A stretch of 22,006 nt of DNA from IMG/VR virus record IMGVR_UViG_3300006810_000456, positions 1-22,006 of that record; one strand, written 5' to 3'. How positions within the stretch are numbered: the stretch's first letter is position 1; each line of letters starts with the position of its first letter. The notes under the pieces were generated by a model that searched no databases, had not been told where the DNA came from, and worked only from the letters and a program-made list of their open reading frames with translations. Below, piece after piece: positions 1 to 9,700 of this stretch. The translations under genes were made by a program, and so were the position numbers. This DNA comes from a virus.

Positions 1-667
1 CAGTGTTTTTGTTTTCTGTTAACTGCTTATTGAATGCTTCTAAGGCTTCTTCAAATCGTTCTTTGTAGTCAGGTCCTGCCTCACCTTGTATTCCTTGTGG
101 TCCTTGTTCGCCACGATCTCCCCGTTCGCCCTTTTCGCCACGAAGTCCAGTATCTCCCTTGTCTCCTTTGACACCCTTAGGGCCTTGTGGGCCCACGTCT
201 CCTTTGGCTCCAACAGCACCTGTTTTACCTTGCTTGCCTGTTTTACCAGTCGCCCCCACATTTCCTTGGGGTCCTCTATCTCCCTTATCACCTTTATCGC
301 CCTTTAATCCTTGTGGTCCTTGTTCGCCACGTTCTCCTCGTTCTCCATCCTTGCCAGCAATTCCAGCAATACCTTGAAGTCCTTGTTCGCCTTGTTCGCC
401 GCGGCCGCCAGTATCTCCTTTCTCGCCAACAGGTCCTGGTGCTCCATCATTGCCATCGGCACCACGTTCGCCACGTTCTCCTTTATCCCCTTTATCACCT
501 TTGACACCTTTGTCTCCTTTTGGGCCCTGTTTCCCAACACGTCCGGCCGGGCCCTCTATGAGTTGAACTTCTTCAAGTACATTAAAGATTTTAGATTCTA
601 ATTTTTCTATTTCTTTCTGCGTATGTACAACTGCAAACGCAGTAGAAATAGTATCAACCTTGTTCAT
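1..667 (-). CDS. Collagen-like virion protein, 3' end outside window
   Basis: This gene is open at the left edge; 222 codons are visible. The start is the ATG at 667, which lies inside the last codons of gene 20, so the two genes overlap by 14 bases in different frames and translation is probably coupled. No clear Shine-Dalgarno is present. Residues 1-38 look helical (KEIEKLESKIFNVLEE) and could act as a coiled-coil trimerisation head. Residues 39-200 are 54 uninterrupted Gly-X-Y triplets. They are rich in GDK, GER, GEQ and GPQ, the charged triplets typical of bacterial and phage collagens that lack hydroxyproline. From about residue 201 (YKERFEEALEAFNKQL) a second helical segment begins. Phage collagen-like segments usually form trimeric rods in fibres or capsid decorations. 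Its place after the portal gene suggests a structural role, but attachment site and function are inferred. The gene is clearly more GC-rich than its neighbours because of the Gly codons. Confidence 0.88.
   Translation of the reverse strand, partial: MNKVDTISTAFAVVHTQKEIEKLESKIFNVLEEVQLIEGPAGRVGKQGPKGDKGVKGDKGDKGERGERGADGNDGAPGPVGEKGDTGGRGEQGEQGLQGIAGIAGKDGERGERGEQGPQGLKGDKGDKGDRGPQGNVGATGKTGKQGKTGAVGAKGDVGPQGPKGVKGDKGDTGLRGEKGERGDRGEQGPQGIQGEAGPDYKERFEEALEAFNKQLTENKNT
68..553 (-). repeat. Collagen Gly-X-Y triplet tract (54 triplets)
   Basis: This stretch of the collagen-like gene encodes an unbroken (Gly-X-Y)54 run, with no Gly substitutions seen. At DNA level it holds internal direct repeats. 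One is a perfect 24-base repeat at 92-115 and 308-331, encoding the end of GERGEQGPQG-type triplets. The regular GGN codons give a 9-base-like periodicity that creates several long spurious open frames on both strands. Confidence 0.93.
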
Positions 668-2381
668 TAAGTCGCGCCATATACCTAGTCAATTCTTCTG
701 TCAATTCGTCACTATTAGTAGGAATGTAGGTTTCTTTTTTCTCTTTATCGTTTTTTTTCTTTTCAGCTTCTTTCTGTCTTTCAATTTCAGATTTAGGTTC
801 TACAACTGTTACAGGGGTAGGTGCCGGAGGTCGATTTGCCATTGCAATTTTTTCTTTTTCTTTTTCTTCTTCTTCTTCAGGATCAGGTATTTCTCCTTCG
901 GCCATTTCTTTTTCGATCTGTTTTTTCATCTGAACAATTTCTTCATCGTCTAACATCATGACATTCTTTTGAACCCATTCTTTGCTGTAATATTCGCCAA
1001 CATACTGAGTAATTTCGTTCATTAATCCAATGCGATTCTGTAAAATTTCAGCGTCTTTTAATTCTGCAAAATGGTTATCTTTGATGTAATCAACATATAT
1101 ATTATCTTTCCATTCTTCCCAGTCTTGTGCAGTAATAATACCTTTAAGTATTAATTGTTTTTTAAGAATGCCCAAAAACATGGTACCAAATCTTCTACGA
1201 AGACGATCAATAAACTTTTGAAATTTAACTTCGTCGCGAGTAATTTCTGAGGATCTGCCCAAACTAAACTGGTTTTCTTGTTCCAATCTGTTGACTGGTA
1301 CATTCAAACTTCGATACAATCTTTTTTGAAAATATATAATGTCTTCAATTTGACCTAAATTTTCTCCGCCCGGCAAAGTGCTAATTTCTGTGCCTCGGCC
1401 ATTCTCTCTTCTTGGTAACCAAAAGTCTTCAAGCATAGACATGTGTTTACGATCACCTTTAAGTTGACCAGTATTGGCATCATAAACTAATTTGTTACGG
1501 TACTTAGTCATGATATCTTTCATATACTGATCCGCCTTACCTCGCGGTAAATTACCGACATCAATATAAAAAATTCGGCGTTCTGGAGCCCGAGCAAGAC
1601 GATAGATGACTAAAGAATCTTCCATCATACGCAACTGATTGATAGGTTTTAAAGCTTTGTGTAAATGTGAAACAACTTTTTTCTTTGACTCGTCTAACAA
1701 ACCCGATGTCACATAACTAATCGCATCTGTTGAAATTTTAACACCTTGGACTGTATTACTGCCAGGTTTCTCTTCGTAAATATAATATTCTTCTACGGTA
1801 TCTACAATTTTAACACCTGTTTTTGGATCTTTTTTATATTTAACTTCGCGAACTTTTCTAATTTTAGCAGCATCGATATGACGGATTTCCTGTATACCGG
1901 CTTTGACATTAGATTCGTTTACTAACAAATGATGAACTATGCGACCATCGACGTACCATGATTTAAAAATATCATGGCCAATATCATTAAATTTAAGAAG
2001 ACTAACTACATTTTCAAACTCTTCTAATATCTGATCTTTAATTTTTTTAGGCGCATCGATTTCATCTACTTTAAGATCGACGGAAGACGTTAATTCTGAT
2101 GACACAATAGTTTCGTTGACAATTTCATCAATTGCCATATCAACTTCAGGGTTCATAGAAACACCACGGTATCTCATTATGAGCTGCGCATTATCTTTAG
2201 ATTGATCACCATCTAAATTAATATATTGGCCATATGCTCCAGCGCCAGTACTAACGTATCCAGCGGCGTCGTTATCCGTAGGAGGAACAATAGACGGAAG
2301 CATTTTGCTTTCCGTTTTTTTGGTATTCCTTTTTAATTCAAATCCAAATAATTTGAATAATGTGTTATCGTTGTCTGCCAT
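654..2381 (-). CDS. 20: Portal vertex protein gp20
   Basis: This is the T4-like portal protein, the dodecameric ring at the DNA-entry vertex that docks the terminase during packaging and the neck afterwards. It is 575 residues from the ATG at 2381; T4 gp20 is 524. The ATG is preceded by AGGA at a 6-base spacing, so the longer in-frame upstream TTG is not needed. Family-typical stretches include MRYRGVSMNPEVDMAIDEIV (about 69-88), WLPRRENGRGTEISTLPGG and IYFQKRLYRSLNVPVNRLE, which match the conserved g20 core used as a marine myovirus marker. The C-terminal 100 or so residues are low-complexity and strongly charged, with a run of Glu and Lys (EEEEEKEKEKIA), then a Pro-rich stretch. They account for the extra length. 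The gene follows 19 after a hairpin-containing gap and its end overlaps the collagen-like gene. Confidence 0.97.
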   Translation of the reverse strand: MADNDNTLFKLFGFELKRNTKKTESKMLPSIVPPTDNDAAGYVSTGAGAYGQYINLDGDQSKDNAQLIMRYRGVSMNPEVDMAIDEIVNETIVSSELTSSVDLKVDEIDAPKKIKDQILEEFENVVSLLKFNDIGHDIFKSWYVDGRIVHHLLVNESNVKAGIQEIRHIDAAKIRKVREVKYKKDPKTGVKIVDTVEEYYIYEEKPGSNTVQGVKISTDAISYVTSGLLDESKKKVVSHLHKALKPINQLRMMEDSLVIYRLARAPERRIFYIDVGNLPRGKADQYMKDIMTKYRNKLVYDANTGQLKGDRKHMSMLEDFWLPRRENGRGTEISTLPGGENLGQIEDIIYFQKRLYRSLNVPVNRLEQENQFSLGRSSEITRDEVKFQKFIDRLRRRFGTMFLGILKKQLILKGIITAQDWEEWKDNIYVDYIKDNHFAELKDAEILQNRIGLMNEITQYVGEYYSKEWVQKNVMMLDDEEIVQMKKQIEKEMAEGEIPDPEEEEEKEKEKIAMANRPPAPTPVTVVEPKSEIERQKEAEKKKNDKEKKETYIPTNSDELTEELTRYMARLNEQG

Positions 2382-2397
2382 ACATTTTCCTAATAAT

Positions 2398-2430
2398 AAT
2401 AACAAGGGTGCCCTTAGACACCCTGTTATT
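2398..2430 (-). terminator. Intercistronic hairpin between genes 19 and 20
   Basis: The minus-strand RNA can form a 12-bp stem: arm AATAACAGGGTG, loop of 8 bases, arm CACCC-T-TGTTATT with one bulged base. It lies entirely in the 59-base gap between the stop of gene 19 and the start of gene 20. The sequence after it is TTATTATTA rather than a clean U tract, so an efficient intrinsic terminator is unlikely. Attenuation or an RNA-processing/stability element that sets the gene 19 to gene 20 ratio is more plausible. The stem is seen in the sequence; its function is inferred. Confidence 0.55.
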
Positions 2431-2440
2431 TAGACCACTA

Positions 2441-2968
2441 CTAACTGGTGGTATTTGACTCCCAATACTGATATGTGAAAGACACATCAAAGGTTTCAAC
2501 TTCACCGCCAGTGTCATAGGACAGTGCAATTTCCCCTACACTGGTTGGAAATGCACCACGGATGTTGTATCGCTTAATAACAGACTCATCACGATCTAAC
2601 TGATCGATAATAAGATCTGTTTGATAGTCAACAGGATTTGTGATACCAGTGTTGGCAGAATGACCGTTAATGCCATTCATCCATCTTTCCATAGCGTCAC
2701 GTACTTCGAACCCAGTGTCATTAAGAATGGTCACTGTCCAAGGTTCAAAAGTTCTGTCTCCAGCAACGTTCAGAATTCTTCCTCTGAATGGTACTGATAG
2801 TGCCTCAACCGTTGATTGAGGCAACTGCGCGGCTCTACACATGAATGATGTTAATTCCACATTACCACCAGCATAGGTAGGAAAGTTAATGGTCGCTTTG
2901 AATAAATTCGGTCGCGCACCACCACCTCGCAGTTTTGATTTAAAGTCATCGACTCCTAAAATTGCCAT
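2441..2968 (-). CDS. 19: Tail tube protein gp19
   Basis: This is the major tail tube subunit, which stacks as hexameric rings inside the contractile sheath and forms the channel for DNA ejection. It is 175 residues; T4 gp19 is 163. The N terminus (MAILGVDDFKSKLRGGGARP) and the segments AQLPQSTVEALSVPFRGR, TFEPWTVTILNDTGFEVRDA and SFTYQYWESN fit the T4-like/marine gp19 pattern of a basic N-terminal arm followed by a beta-barrel fold. The ATG at 2968 has a strong ribosome site, AAGGAG at 8 bases. Gene 18 lies 22 bases upstream. Tube protein is needed in many copies, consistent with its strong ribosome site and the hairpin just after the gene. Confidence 0.96.
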   Translation of the reverse strand: MAILGVDDFKSKLRGGGARPNLFKATINFPTYAGGNVELTSFMCRAAQLPQSTVEALSVPFRGRILNVAGDRTFEPWTVTILNDTGFEVRDAMERWMNGINGHSANTGITNPVDYQTDLIIDQLDRDESVIKRYNIRGAFPTSVGEIALSYDTGGEVETFDVSFTYQYWESNTTS

Positions 2969-2990
2969 TGTTTATTTCTCCTTGTGCGCT

Positions 2991-4739
2991 TTAAGCCAAA
3001 CCTACCACTTCATCAAAGTCAACACCTGTACGAACCGCTACAAAACTTAATGTTACGTAGTTAATAGAACGTGCTGGTTTAACATAGATGTCAGCGACAA
3101 ATTGGTTAGTGTCAATCACTTGACTGGTGTTATTTGTTTCGTCACAAATAACTTTGAAGTCAGTGATACCGCGTCTACCCTTAATCTCTCTCAAGAAAGG
3201 TTCGACGATGTTAACGAATTCGGCTCTAGTAAATTCATCATTGAATTCAAACATTACGTTTTGAGCCGCCGATTTAATAGCACGTTCCATAACTAAGAAT
3301 AGTCTTCGGACGTTAATGCGATCAAATGCGGAAGGACGTGCTAGTTTAGTCTTATCACCGTAGAGCAATACTCCTTGGCCAGGCAAATTAACTACAGGAT
3401 TAATACCTACTTTATACAATGTGTCACGTTGCGATTTAGTAGCGTTCCATGCCAAAGATGAAACTCCAAAGTACTGACCTCTTCGTTGTCCAGCGGGAGA
3501 AAACCAAGCCGCTGCTGAAGTATCAGAAGCTGCCATCAATCCAGCCGTTGAACTTGCTGCAGGAATAAAAACATATTCATCAGAATACTTATCGTAAACT
3601 TTAATAAAGTTGTTGTCTAATATCAAGTATGATGATGAAGGTAAAGTTTCAGAGAAAGCTTTCAAACCATCAGTTAATGTAGTTGTATCGGGAATACCTA
3701 CAACATCAACCCTAGCGGGCGAAGAAACGACTACACAGTCTTTTCTAAGACCCCTAGCTGTAGATTCTAAATCTACTATAACATTTTTTTGAGATACTCT
3801 GGACCCCATACTTGGAGCGATAAGAAAATCTACTTGAATAGTATCGACATCTTCATACTGATCAAATCCTGTCAAATATTCATCTTCACTTAAAGCACCA
3901 GAAGTTTGATTACCTCCGTTGAATGATTGTGTTCTAACAGTGTTGTCGGTTACAGTATCTGAGGCAAAATTTGCAGCTGATACATTCGTAGGTCTTCCTG
4001 CATCAATTGCTGAAGCCCAAACATATGCAGATTTGTTGTTCAACACATCTAATACAAAATTACTAGATCCATCAGGAGTCTTAGCGTCAGTAGCGAGTGA
4101 TAAAAACGGCCATGTTTCCAAGACAGTGCCTGGTTGTCCACTAAACTTACCACCTTCATCGATGATTGCAACATGAATTTCATCGTGTGCAGTCGCACCA
4201 TCTTCGCTTCGGGTTTCTACATATGAAGATGTAGACGGAGCAGCATCAAACTGAGGAGCATAAGTCCAAGCCGAAAACGCTGTATCACTAGTAGACCAAG
4301 GACAAATAGAAACTGCTAAAGAGTTACCGGCCTTGCCTGGATACTTTGCAATAATTCTATTGATGTCATTGACAAAACTAGATTTCTTAGTGTCCCAGTC
4401 AGCTAAATTTTCAACAACTGGTACTGCAGATGGAGTATCAGAGTCGACAGCGTTTTTAGCTGTAGCATCTAATCCTCTAGTAACATACAATGATCCAGAA
4501 TATTTTAAGAATGCTGTAGCTGACAAGAAATCTGTGTTGTCACTGTCAACTACAAGTGATGGAGAACCAAATCTACTAACCAATTCTGCTTCAGTTCCCA
4601 CAAGCGTCGGTTGATTGGTTGGTCCCCAGTTAAAATCCCCAACAATTGCACCAGTAGATGAAGTAACAGCAGGCACAATACCTGATAGATCAACTTCTCT
4701 GACTGTGACTGCTGGAGACTCTGATGGTGAAAATGCCAT
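2991..4739 (-). CDS. 18: Contractile tail sheath protein gp18
   Basis: This is the tail sheath subunit, whose helical contraction drives the tube through the host envelope. It is 582 residues; T4 gp18 is 659. The start MAFSPSESPAVTVREVDLSG and GAIVGDFNWGPTNQP are typical sheath N-terminal strands. The C-terminal third (RRLFLVMERAIKSAAQNVMF, FNDEFTRAEFVNIVEPFL, RGITDFKVICDETNN, ending in a beta strand YVTLSFVAVRTGVDF) is the conserved domain I with the strands used for inter-subunit handshakes. The ATG at 4739 has AAAGGA at 7 bases. It is the first gene after the late promoter motif at 4803-4810 and is followed closely by 19 and 20, so the three are probably one unit. Confidence 0.97.
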   Translation of the reverse strand: MAFSPSESPAVTVREVDLSGIVPAVTSSTGAIVGDFNWGPTNQPTLVGTEAELVSRFGSPSLVVDSDNTDFLSATAFLKYSGSLYVTRGLDATAKNAVDSDTPSAVPVVENLADWDTKKSSFVNDINRIIAKYPGKAGNSLAVSICPWSTSDTAFSAWTYAPQFDAAPSTSSYVETRSEDGATAHDEIHVAIIDEGGKFSGQPGTVLETWPFLSLATDAKTPDGSSNFVLDVLNNKSAYVWASAIDAGRPTNVSAANFASDTVTDNTVRTQSFNGGNQTSGALSEDEYLTGFDQYEDVDTIQVDFLIAPSMGSRVSQKNVIVDLESTARGLRKDCVVVSSPARVDVVGIPDTTTLTDGLKAFSETLPSSSYLILDNNFIKVYDKYSDEYVFIPAASSTAGLMAASDTSAAAWFSPAGQRRGQYFGVSSLAWNATKSQRDTLYKVGINPVVNLPGQGVLLYGDKTKLARPSAFDRINVRRLFLVMERAIKSAAQNVMFEFNDEFTRAEFVNIVEPFLREIKGRRGITDFKVICDETNNTSQVIDTNQFVADIYVKPARSINYVTLSFVAVRTGVDFDEVVGLA

Positions 4740-4802
4740 AATCGTGTCCTTTTTTCGTTAACATAAATAAGATTACATAATACGGATTAAACTCAATGTA
4801 TT

Positions 4803-4810
4803 TATTTATA
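4803..4810 (-). promoter_or_regulatory. T4-type late promoter, TATAAATA, before gene 18
   Basis: The minus strand reads TATAAATA, an exact match to the T4 late -10 element recognised by the gp55 late sigma factor. It lies 64 bases upstream of the gene 18 ATG, inside the 103-base gap after gene 17, the longest gap in the window. As in other late promoters there is no -35 box to see. It would give gene 18 and downstream genes (19, 20, collagen-like) their own strong late transcript. Confidence 0.8.
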
Positions 4811-4842
4811 TACTATGAAATTCTAACATATTTAATTAGACA

Positions 4843-6462
4843 CTACCATACATCTGGTTCGAATGGTATTTGCCATCCATGATGTTTCATTTTTTCTTCA
4901 GCTTCAATTTCTTCGATTATATCAGTACCGTCGTCATGAAAACCAAAAGGAACAAGATCATTTTCGATCTGTTGCATTCTTTGATTGAACAACATATCTT
5001 TCATGTTAATATCCGTTAAGTCTGAAAAATATGTTCCTGTAGAGAAAAATCCAAACATCACAAGATTCATCATTAAGTCATCATGATTGCCATCACTAGC
5101 CTCATAAGACTGACCCTTTGCAATAAATGTAGATATTTCTAAAATAGTATTTTCATCTACAATTTCTAATTTATGTTCTTCTAACAAATCTTTGATACCT
5201 GAACAACCAAGACGTTTGGTTTTTCTGTTCATTTCAATTCCTAATTTGTTTTTTGTTACAGACTCCACATGCATGTTTTCATACTCAAAATCTAAATATA
5301 ATCCATTACAAACTACTGTACCCTGATCATTAGATTCTACTACAACGTAAGCTTCATTGTAGACTTTCGCATACTTATAGATAATATTAGGAAAGAGCAG
5401 GGGCGAGATAGTGTTACAGCGATACACAGCCACCTGTTTAAAAGGTCTCGAGCTAATGTCGATGATATTAAATGTAGAATAGTCCTGTCCTCTTCCCTTA
5501 CTTACATCAACACACATGATGTAATCGTGCTCGGGTTGTGTTTCTTCATATACAAGAAGATCACCACCCTCTAAATGTGTGATAGGATTTTTGGCTCGCA
5601 ATTCCATAAGAGTATTGGCGTTTATTAAAGTATCGCCAGTACCAAAAAAAGTGTTCCCAAATTCTTGATCGAACTGTAAAAGTGAAGTGTTATTAATAGT
5701 TTGCAACTTCCACTCTTCATCTCTTCCGGGCACATCCCACCAATCCACACGGAATGGGATAAATTCGTTTACCCCTTGGTTCGCGCCTTCCCATATTTTG
5801 TGGAATATATTTCCGATACCGTTTGCCGTAGATGTGATAATAACCTTTGTATCTTTACCGGCAGAGACAACAGGATAGGTGGAAGTGTAAAACTCAGCTG
5901 CTCGCTCGACAAAAGCAAACTCATCGAGATAGAGCAAATTAACAGACGTACCCCGAATAGAAGAGCCGCTAGTGGAAGCAGCAACAATCCTAGAGTTATT
6001 AGAAAAATCGATAGAACCCTTATTAAGAGTTTTGCAACCAGGTTGTAAAAAGAAAGGCAAATTCTCGAGCATAAGTGTAATACGTCCAAGCATTTCTCGC
6101 GAAGTGGAACCTTTGTTAGCCAGTACAGCAATGGTTTTTTCGGGATTGAAAATTGCATACCAGAGAAGATAGGCGACTGATGAAATTGATTTGCCAGATT
6201 GTCGACAAGCAAGTACAATGTTAAAACGATTATCGTTAAAATGTTTGAACATTTTTTCTTGATAGGGGTAAAGAGAAAAAGGAACAAGACCCCTATCCAA
6301 TGAAATAATTTTAACATATGTTTCCGCAAAATATGCAGGATTTCCCATACACTTTGCATACTCAATAACCTCTTCTTGTGTCCATTCTTGAACAACACCG
6401 TCTTTCTTTACTAGATGATTGTATTGATAAGTATCATTTGACATTCGTATGGCTTGAGTCAT
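4843..6462 (-). CDS. 17: Large terminase subunit gp17 (ATPase and nuclease)
   Basis: This is the DNA packaging motor: an ATPase that pumps DNA through the portal and a nuclease that cuts the concatemer at headful. It is 539 residues from the ATG at 6462, which has AAGG at 9 bases; an in-frame TTG at 6468 is the alternative start, but fits the ribosome site worse. T4 gp17 is 610. Walker A is CRQSGKS (about residues 86-92), Walker B LLYLDEF (176-182, with the catalytic Glu after Asp), and the coupling motif STANG (211-215). The RNase H-like nuclease has its three acidic residues in MCVDVSKGRG (Asp 319), VVVESNDQG (Glu 376) and HDDLMMN (Asp 461/462). All key residues are present and there is no intein. 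It overlaps gene 16 by 29 bases. Confidence 0.98.
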   Translation of the reverse strand: MTQAIRMSNDTYQYNHLVKKDGVVQEWTQEEVIEYAKCMGNPAYFAETYVKIISLDRGLVPFSLYPYQEKMFKHFNDNRFNIVLACRQSGKSISSVAYLLWYAIFNPEKTIAVLANKGSTSREMLGRITLMLENLPFFLQPGCKTLNKGSIDFSNNSRIVAASTSGSSIRGTSVNLLYLDEFAFVERAAEFYTSTYPVVSAGKDTKVIITSTANGIGNIFHKIWEGANQGVNEFIPFRVDWWDVPGRDEEWKLQTINNTSLLQFDQEFGNTFFGTGDTLINANTLMELRAKNPITHLEGGDLLVYEETQPEHDYIMCVDVSKGRGQDYSTFNIIDISSRPFKQVAVYRCNTISPLLFPNIIYKYAKVYNEAYVVVESNDQGTVVCNGLYLDFEYENMHVESVTKNKLGIEMNRKTKRLGCSGIKDLLEEHKLEIVDENTILEISTFIAKGQSYEASDGNHDDLMMNLVMFGFFSTGTYFSDLTDINMKDMLFNQRMQQIENDLVPFGFHDDGTDIIEEIEAEEKMKHHGWQIPFEPDVW

Positions 6463-6787
6463 CTGCAATCACCTTTTCTTCATTACGTAATAGTCGTTGT
6501 AGGTCTGTTGTACTCCCTAAGAACACATTATTATTTGTAATTTGTTTCGCTTCGTTTTTATCGGGCATATTAATATCTTTATGTTTCTTATTAAGATCCA
6601 TAAGTTTGTCGTTTGTGTCGGAAAGATTTTTTATCAGGCCTGATAAAACTTCAAACGCACGAGGATGTTCTGATTCTCGTGCAACTTCAATCATGAGATC
6701 AAGAGACTCTTTACCTTTTTCAATTAGTTCATAATAGGTAGCTCGAGAATAATCATAATAATATTTTATCGGGTCTTTATCGTTCAT
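6434..6787 (-). CDS. 16: Small terminase subunit gp16
   Basis: This is a 117-residue protein located directly before and overlapping gene 17. T4 gp16 is 164 residues and forms rings that regulate gp17 and bind DNA. The central part (KGKESLDLMIEVARESEHPR, then FEVLSGLIKNLSDTNDKLMD) forms the long helical hairpin used for oligomerisation in T4-like gp16 proteins. The tail NNVFLGSTTDLQRLLRNEEK matches the short C-terminal segment seen in marine versions. Identification rests on this helical pattern plus position. A weak GAG lies 9-10 bases before the ATG. It starts 5 bases after the large Calx-beta-like gene ends, so it is probably co-transcribed with it. Confidence 0.88.
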   Translation of the reverse strand: MNDKDPIKYYYDYSRATYYELIEKGKESLDLMIEVARESEHPRAFEVLSGLIKNLSDTNDKLMDLNKKHKDINMPDKNEAKQITNNNVFLGSTTDLQRLLRNEEKVIADDSSHTNVK

Positions 6788-6792
6788 AATTT

Positions 6793-9700
6793 TTATCTCT
6801 CATAATTTGCTGTTAATATAAGTCTAACTTCTGCAAGTACTGTATATGTAGCAACATCTGCAATTTGTAGTACTCCTCGAGCTTGAACTTCAACGCCGTT
6901 TGAACTTGTGTCTGTTACGCTCCAAGTTCTAGAACTGCTTAATGTATAGTACCCATTTATAGATGTCCCTGTTGGTGTATCTGCCAAAGAAGTGTCATCT
7001 GAAAATAAACTTAAATCACTTGTTTGGAATTGTTGTTGTTGACCACCCTCATCTAAATACCTAACTGCATAGTCAGAAGTGTTGTGAACCAAATTGTCTA
7101 TCCATGGATATGATGTTCCAGACGGCCAAGGGATGCTGTTTCGAGATGCAACCGCACCGCTCCAACTTATTCGACCATTATTTCCTATAGTAATAGAAGC
7201 TGATGGCGCTGTATTAAAATCGCTAACATCTGGAGAAATTATAACATAAGGTGATTCCCCTAAATCTACAATTGAATGTTGGACAGTTATTGTTTCTGTT
7301 GCTGTTGAAGCGGATCCGGCATCAGTAACGTTTTCATAAACTGCAAACGTATAATCTCTGGTACCGGATAGTTCGTTCGGATCCAAAACATCAACTGTGA
7401 AAGTTGTTTTGAGAGTAGTTAGTTCAACATCTTGCCATGGTAAATCGAATGATTGTGCACCAGATTCTTCTGGAATAAAGTAAACAGTTGTCGTTTCTGT
7501 CGTAACAATTCCAAGATTGTTCAGTTGTATATTGTATTTACCAGATGTTGGCGTAGGACTAATTGATTCGACAACACCGATTTTAATTTTACCAGACTGA
7601 TCTGCCCAAGCGGCTTGACCTATTTCAATTCCTGCACTAATTGGGTCTTCATAAGCCGAAATAATCGAATTGCCTACCGTTAGATCGCATTGAACCGTTT
7701 CGAAATCTGCCAAACGAATTTCGACAGTATTGGGTAATACCATGTTAGTCACATCAACATCAAATGTTATGGTACTACCATTTTCAATTGGGTCTGGCGT
7801 TGGATTGACCGCAGTTAGTGATGTGGTAACGGAATTATCATTCAGCGTTACAGTTGTTGATGCTACTAAAGTTCCACCAGATCCACTATAACCATTTACA
7901 TAGACACCAATGTTAACATCTCTAGGCCCGTCAAGAACACTGTTATCCGCCAATGCACCAATAACAGCATAAGATGTTCCTCCCGGCACACTCGTATCAA
8001 CTTCAGTTGAATTAGTATAATAAGCAGCTCCGGGCCCAGTCAGTTCAATGAACAAGTTTTCGACCGGCTGTTGGTTACTAATCGTAACTCCGATATACAA
8101 ATTGTCACCTTCGTTTACACTTGTTGCAACAACTTCGGACACATCATCAGTGTAATTTGCCACACTATATGTAGCTACAGAAGTATCATTAACGGTAATT
8201 GTTGTTGTTTCTGCAATCGCAGATGTTTGGAATGTTGGAGTTACAGCGGGAGAACCCACGACTAAAGTGAATGTTTCAACCCCTTCTCTAACAATATCAT
8301 TATTCAATACCGCAGTAATAGTTGCTGCGCCTCCAGCTACAGTAACGTTTGCGGGTGAATTGATATCCGCAAACCCTCCAGTGTTACCCAAATTCGTCGT
8401 AATACTGGTAAAATCGTTTGCACTAACATCACCAGTAAACCAGTATTTACAATCACCGTCAGGTGCATTTGAGATTGTGAACGTGATGGTATCACCTTCA
8501 TTAATATTTGTAGCACTTGGAGTTACCGATGTCGTAGTCAATAAAGCTTCCATGTATATGTCTGCTACTGGAGCTCCGTTAATAGTTTCACTAATTAAGG
8601 CTTCATAAAACCTATCTGCAGGCAAAGTTGCGTAAGTTAATGTGGTAGATGTGCCTGGAGCACTTATTAATCTTCTCGTGCCAGATTCTGGTAATGGGGA
8701 ATCGACAAAATCGGTTGCATTACCGTCACCTAAAGTTACATAAAAATAGTAATCTTGTGCAGGGTCAATATTGGTTCCACCAATTGTAAATGTTACGGTA
8801 TCGTTAGATCCTGCTCCAGCTGGTGATGCTGACAACGTGTATACAGGATCCTCATCTACAATATTAAATGGGTCAGTACCAGTTGGAGAAGATATCATAC
8901 TGTCATCAACAACCTCAAAATTCCCAGCAGTTATACCTTGGAATGTTGAAAGTGCAGAAGTTGGCACAGTTATTGTTATACCAGAACCACTGTTATGTGC
9001 GTATGTTGCTGTCCCACTGTTGTTTGAAACTCTACTGTCTGATGAAGCATCACCCGTTATAGTCCAACTTAAAGTGTCTCCCTCAGCATAAGTACCAATA
9101 ACCACGTTGGCCTGAATTGATGTTCCTTCCACAACATCATCGACCGTAACAACTATTGAAGGAACAACATCTTGTAATGTTATGGTCTCTGATGCAACCA
9201 CTACATTATTTTCGTTGATAATATTAAATACCGCTGTTTCATCACCACTATCAGCGGAACCATCAACTAACGATTTAATACTAAAGGAACCTGTCCCGCC
9301 GGTAATTATGATTTCTTCTGCTTCACCGGATGTTGTTGGGATTGTTCCTTCGAAATCCGCATCAGTCGCTTGACTAGAACCATCCAAATACCACCTAAGA
9401 GTAGTTTCTCCTCCATATGGTAAATTTGTTCCGCCAATCGTAAACACAAAGGTGGTTCCTTCAGGTGCAATAATCGATGGAGTTGTGTTGACTGTCCAGT
9501 TCGGAACAACATCATTTAGATTACAAGGTATTGTTGCGATTGTTCGGCCGCTACGGTCTATAACTACAACTGTAAACTGTTCTTGTGATTCTGGAGGATT
9601 ATCTATAGGATCTATTACAGTGTTTATTGTAAAGGAACCAACTCCATTTTCTATTTCAACATATTGTGCAGTTTCTAAAGATGGAAGCCCGGTGTCTCCG

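Noticed and set aside
40-540. Several open frames on both strands within the collagen-like gene
   Set aside because: They follow from the periodic GGN-N-N codons; the in-frame reading from the ATG at 667 gives perfect Gly-X-Y triplets and explains the sequence.
845-882. Polypyrimidine tract on the plus strand
   Set aside because: It is the complement of GAA/AAA codons for the Glu/Lys run in the gp20 C terminus, so coding bias explains it.
5769-6398. Minus-strand 209-codon open frame inside gene 17
   Set aside because: It is out of frame with gp17, whose Walker and nuclease motifs span the same bases; it is Leu/Ser-rich with no recognisable domain.
6463-6468. TTG start for gene 17 at 6468
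   Set aside because: The ATG at 6462 is a better codon and is better spaced from the AAGG ribosome site.
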